Below are positions 40,627 through 42,815 of a stretch of DNA of 42,815 bases, one piece after another. Under the pieces are notes generated by a model, which searched no databases, was not told the origin of the DNA, and worked only from the letters and a program-made list of their open reading frames with translations. Source of the stretch: Oscillospiraceae bacterium (GTDB lineage: Bacteria > Bacillota > Clostridia > Saccharofermentanales > Saccharofermentanaceae). The stretch's first letter is position 1. Each line of letters starts with the position of its first letter. A program made the position numbers and the translations under genes. Location: contig CACZGS010000014.1 of NCBI GenBank assembly GCA_902780785.1, forward strand, positions 1 through 42,815, written 5' to 3'.

Positions 40627-40689
40627 AATTATTCGATGAGCGTTGTACTTATGAACGCGCGAAAATGATTCTTATTTTGTCTTTTTGTC

Positions 40690-40698
40690 TGTTAAAAT
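40690..40698 (+). promoter_or_regulatory. Extended -10 promoter of the acyltransferase gene
   Basis: TGTTAAAAT, identical to the element at 25912-25920, precedes the ATG at 40725 by 26 nt; GGGGAG lies between. No strong -35. Confidence 0.5.
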
Positions 40699-40724
40699 AT
40701 ACCCATTGAGTATGGGGAGCGGCC

Positions 40725-41759
40725 ATGAAATCAGAGCGCGTACATTATATTGATAACCTAAGATGGATCACTATTTCGCTGTTGGTCATCTATCACGCCT
40801 GCATGGCCTATAACACTTGGGGCGAGAAGAACTACATCTTCTTCAAAGACCTAAAGCCCCTTGCATTCATCGTCGTTCTTATAAGCCCCTGGTTCATGCC
40901 TCTTATGTTCCTTCTTGCAGGCGTATCAGCTTCTTACTCTCTCTCGAAAAGAGGCTACGGCAAGTTCATCGGCGAACGCTTCAAGCGCCTCGGCATCCCG
41001 CTTCTGATCGGTCTCATAATCAACACACCGATCTTAAGTTATATCGCTGACCTTACGCACAACCATTATCAGGGCAATTTCATACAGCATTACGTTATCT
41101 TCTATTCCAGGTTCACGGATCTGTCAGGCTATGACGGCGGCTTTGCTCTTGGCCATCTTTGGTTCCTGTTAGCGCTTATCCTGATCTCGCTTATTGCATG
41201 TCTTGTCATCAGGCTGCTTCCCCAGAACAAGACCGTAATGCTGATCACAGGCATCGTTCTTGCCGTAGCAGGTGCGGCGGCATTCGATTATAAACCTCTG
41301 GGGAAGCCTCTGATCACTTACCTTTGCGCATTCCTTCTCGGATATTATTTCTTCAGCAAAAAAGATTTTGTTAAAAAACTCATTTCTTTTAAGTGGGAAT
41401 TTGTTGCGGTATTTGTTGTCGCAACTATTGCCAACGCCGTTCTGTTCATCTTTGCAGGCGGCCCCAAGCTCATCAATAACATCTGCAACTATTCAAGTCT
41501 CATCAGCGGCTTGCCTGCCCTGATCTGCATAGGTCACGACCATCTGGATTTTACGGGCAAACTGCCGGAGAGATTTTCAAAGATATCCTACAGGTTCTAT
41601 ATCGTTCATTTCCCGGTAGTAGTGCTGAGCCAGTATTTTCTAAGTCTGACGGGCATGAGTATTATCTTGAATTTCTTTCTGACGCTGGTTATCTCATATG
41701 TTGTCACATACTTCGTCAGCATGCTGCTGTCGAAGATGAAGGGTTACTATTTCGGGTAA
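40725..41759 (+). CDS. Acyltransferase 3 family membrane protein
   Basis: The 344-residue integral membrane protein has about ten helices and begins ERVHYIDNLRWITISLLVIYHACMAYNTWG, containing the early His (His24) expected in acyltransferase-3 enzymes, followed by FFKDLKPLAFIVVLISPWFMPLMFLLAGVSA and GFALGHLWFLLALILI. Such enzymes (OafA/OpgC types) acylate surface glycans on the outside using an acyl donor. It is more like OpgC than classic OafA and lacks an SGNH domain. It is divergent from the DUF2975/XRE operon. Confidence 0.9.
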   Translation: MKSERVHYIDNLRWITISLLVIYHACMAYNTWGEKNYIFFKDLKPLAFIVVLISPWFMPLMFLLAGVSASYSLSKRGYGKFIGERFKRLGIPLLIGLIINTPILSYIADLTHNHYQGNFIQHYVIFYSRFTDLSGYDGGFALGHLWFLLALILISLIACLVIRLLPQNKTVMLITGIVLAVAGAAAFDYKPLGKPLITYLCAFLLGYYFFSKKDFVKKLISFKWEFVAVFVVATIANAVLFIFAGGPKLINNICNYSSLISGLPALICIGHDHLDFTGKLPERFSKISYRFYIVHFPVVVLSQYFLSLTGMSIILNFFLTLVISYVVTYFVSMLLSKMKGYYFG

Positions 41760-41995
41760 CCCATAGTTTCATCCCCAAACCCACTGCAAAACACATGCAG
41801 TGCTGTGAAATTATATTGAAAAATGAATGTATGACAAATATAACTTTGATGAAGTCTACTTCATTCAGCAGGTCTTATCTGCTTTTGACAGTATGATTTC
41901 GGACAGTGCGTTGGAATGGGGAAATGATGTCTGTTTGGCACAACTATCATCGTCAGATGAGAGTTGTGGAAACACAACTCTTGGTTATATCAGTT
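41760..41995 (+). ncRNA. Hairpin-rich intergenic region, possible small RNA
   Basis: No convincing gene is present. A promoter-like TTGAAA (41816-41821) and TATAAC (41839-41844), 17 bp apart, point right and predict a transcript from about 41851. Inverted repeats: CACTGC/GCAGTG (41782-41802), ATGAAGT/ACTTCAT (41849-41864), AGCAG/CTGCT followed by TTTT (41867-41886), and a perfect 9-bp stem with a GAAA tetraloop, AGAGTTGTG/CACAACTCT (41960-41981). A further CACAACT at 41939-41945 could pair with the same AGTTGTG, giving two alternative folds. A short frame (41827-42012) inside has no ribosome binding site. An RNA is possible but unproven. Confidence 0.28.
41816..41844 (+). promoter_or_regulatory. 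Promoter-like sequence inside the structured intergenic region
   Basis: TTGAAA and TATAAC are each one base from consensus and 17 bp apart. Transcription would run right, into the hairpins and then antisense to the FMN reductase gene. Confidence 0.45.
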
Positions 41996-42712
41996 TCACT
42001 TCCACGGCCTGACCTTGCCGAGCCAGCCGTTTGCTTTCCAGTAATTAAAGTCAGTGTATTCAGGATTCTTTTTGCCGAGGCCTGTCTGAAGCATGCGGAC
42101 GGCCATGAACTTGGCTTTGACGATAAGATTTGTGCCGGCCTTTTTGCTGTAGTCGATCTTCGCGAACTTCTCAGCAGCCTTAGTGAGGACAGAACACATC
42201 TCAGCTCGTTTCTTTTCCGGGATCTTGTCCCAGTTGATCTCGCTCATGAGCTTAAATGTGTATGTCTTGATGTAGCTCACACCCCACCAGGAGAGGCTGT
42301 CCTTTATATCTTTGGCGGTGGACTTTCCGCCGGCACCGAGGCACTGGGTGATGATGACGGCGCGCTTGCCGAACATCTCTTTGGCAGGGCGGTGCGGCAT
42401 CCATCTGTATCCGAAATGATCGAGCAATGCCTTCATTGCGCCGGTCGTGTGGAATACATAAGCAGGGGAGGCGAAGACCAGGAGATCTGCTTCGAGCAGA
42501 GCCTTCTCAATAGGCTGGACCTTCGCAGCGTCCTTGCAGAGATCCTGCTTTGTCAAAAAGCACTGTGTGCATCCGATGCAGAATCCCGGACCGTCTTTGG
42601 GAAGATAGAATTCCGTTATCTCAGCCTTGTCTCTTAAAGGCGCTAAGAAGCATTCTTTAAGGCGGTATGTGACGCCTTTTTTCTCTGTTGCGTTTATTAC
42701 TGTTACCTTCAT
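41996..42712 (-). CDS. NADPH-dependent FMN reductase / flavodoxin-fold protein
   Basis: The 238-residue protein has a flavodoxin fold: KVTVINATEKKGVTYRLKECFLAPLRD with the FMN phosphate-binding region, FYLPKDGPGFCIGCTQCFLTKQDLCKDAAKVQPIEKALLEADLLVFASPAYVFHTTGAMKALLDHFGYRW, and AVIITQCLGAGGKSTAKDI. The C-x-x-C-x-x-C-type segment GPGFCIGCTQCF is typical of iron-sulphur flavoprotein-like members. It probably reduces quinones or other acceptors. The start at 42712 is set by GGGAG upstream; a GTG at 42745 has no ribosome binding site. Confidence 0.88.
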   Translation of the reverse strand: MKVTVINATEKKGVTYRLKECFLAPLRDKAEITEFYLPKDGPGFCIGCTQCFLTKQDLCKDAAKVQPIEKALLEADLLVFASPAYVFHTTGAMKALLDHFGYRWMPHRPAKEMFGKRAVIITQCLGAGGKSTAKDIKDSLSWWGVSYIKTYTFKLMSEINWDKIPEKKRAEMCSVLTKAAEKFAKIDYSKKAGTNLIVKAKFMAVRMLQTGLGKKNPEYTDFNYWKANGWLGKVRPWK

Positions 42713-42762
42713 TTTGTTCTCCCATAAAAAGTCAAACAGTTTCACCTGTTTGCTGTATTTTT

Positions 42763-42815
42763 CTATTTGCTCAACATGAGATCAGGATTAAATGTTTCTC
42801 TGTTCTCAAGCATTA
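42763..42815 (-). CDS. Possible C-terminal end of a further minus-strand gene
   Basis: Reading left from the window edge on the minus strand, an open frame of 17 codons (MLENRETFNPDLMLSK preceded by one base pair of a partial codon) ends in TAG at 42763-42765. It is 50 nt upstream of the FMN reductase start on the same strand. The residue mix looks protein-like, but the piece is too short to identify. Confidence 0.3.
   Translation of the reverse strand, partial: MLENRETFNPDLMLSK

Noticed and set aside
41827..42012. Short plus-strand frame of 61 codons
   Set aside because: It has no ribosome binding site, overlaps the inverted repeats and runs into the end of the opposite gene. It is kept only as part of the structured region.
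41906..42637. Plus-strand open frame of 243 codons
   Set aside because: It lies opposite the well-supported FMN reductase gene, and its translation is low in known motifs.
1..42815. CRISPR array, tRNA or rRNA genes, insertion sequences, prophage
   Set aside because: No regular repeat-spacer pattern, cloverleaf with conserved T-arm, transposase or phage gene was found on reading both strands.

Overview
The window looks like a chromosomal segment of a low-to-mid GC Clostridia-type Firmicute, probably an anaerobic gut or rumen organism. This is inferred from strong AGGAGG-type ribosome binding sites, sigma-A-like promoters often carrying an extended -10 (TGnTATAAT or TGnTAAAAT), lipoproteins with Gram-positive-style lipoboxes, a pyruvate phosphate dikinase, a nitroimidazole-reductase-like flavoprotein, and many single-domain GNAT acetyltransferases. 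I see no rRNA, tRNA, insertion sequence, prophage or CRISPR array, so species-level assignment is not possible from the sequence alone.

Layout. (1) 1-2600: the 3' half of ppdK, its terminator, and a lipoprotein. (2) 2746-7103: a row of small enzymes (a Nim-like flavoprotein, three GNAT genes, a TetR regulator with its membrane partner, a fourth GNAT, a methyltransferase). (3) 7117-9173, minus strand: a three-gene operon of an NrtR-like Nudix/winged-helix regulator, a leucine-rich-repeat lipoprotein and a small membrane protein, with a perfect palindrome over the promoter -10. (4) 9378-12624: membrane protein, methyltransferase, hypothetical, DUF4261 protein and GNAT. (5) 12720-25000: a surface polysaccharide cluster. 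It holds capE, capG and capF homologues (the full route from UDP-GlcNAc to UDP-N-acetyl-L-fucosamine), a NeuD-like acyltransferase, three glycosyltransferases, two LicD-type phosphotransferases and a Wzx flippase, and ends in an overlapping GNAT/P-loop pair. No Wzy polymerase or initiating sugar-phosphate transferase is visible. (6) 25080-31714: a Gly/Ser-linker surface protein (minus), a 1037-residue beta-propeller/Y_Y_Y/HD-GYP receptor, and an 856-residue protein joining a Walker-less KaiC/RecA-like domain to a PEP-synthase-type ATP-grasp domain without the phospho-histidine or PEP domains. (7) 31800-39647: a small membrane protein, a YfbK-like VWA lipoprotein (minus), then a train of small cytoplasmic genes (DUF3795, zinc ribbon, TfoX-N, GNAT, methyltransferase, histidine phosphatase and hypotheticals). 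(8) 39710-42815: a DUF2975-type membrane protein/XRE operon (minus), an acyltransferase-3 membrane protein, a hairpin-rich intergenic stretch with its own promoter-like sequence, an NADPH-dependent FMN reductase family protein (minus), and the possible tail of another minus-strand gene.

How the genes work together. The clearest pathway is region 5: CapE, CapF and CapG make UDP-L-FucNAc, the glycosyltransferases build a repeat unit, LicD proteins probably add a phospho-substituent, and Wzx exports it. Regions 3 and 8 look like small autoregulated operons. The least explained parts are the ATP-grasp/pseudo-KaiC protein beside the HD-GYP receptor, the P-loop gene closing the polysaccharide cluster, a palindrome shared by two minus-strand promoters (25781-25799 and 40608-40626) at identical distance from the -35, and the structured region at 41760-41995.
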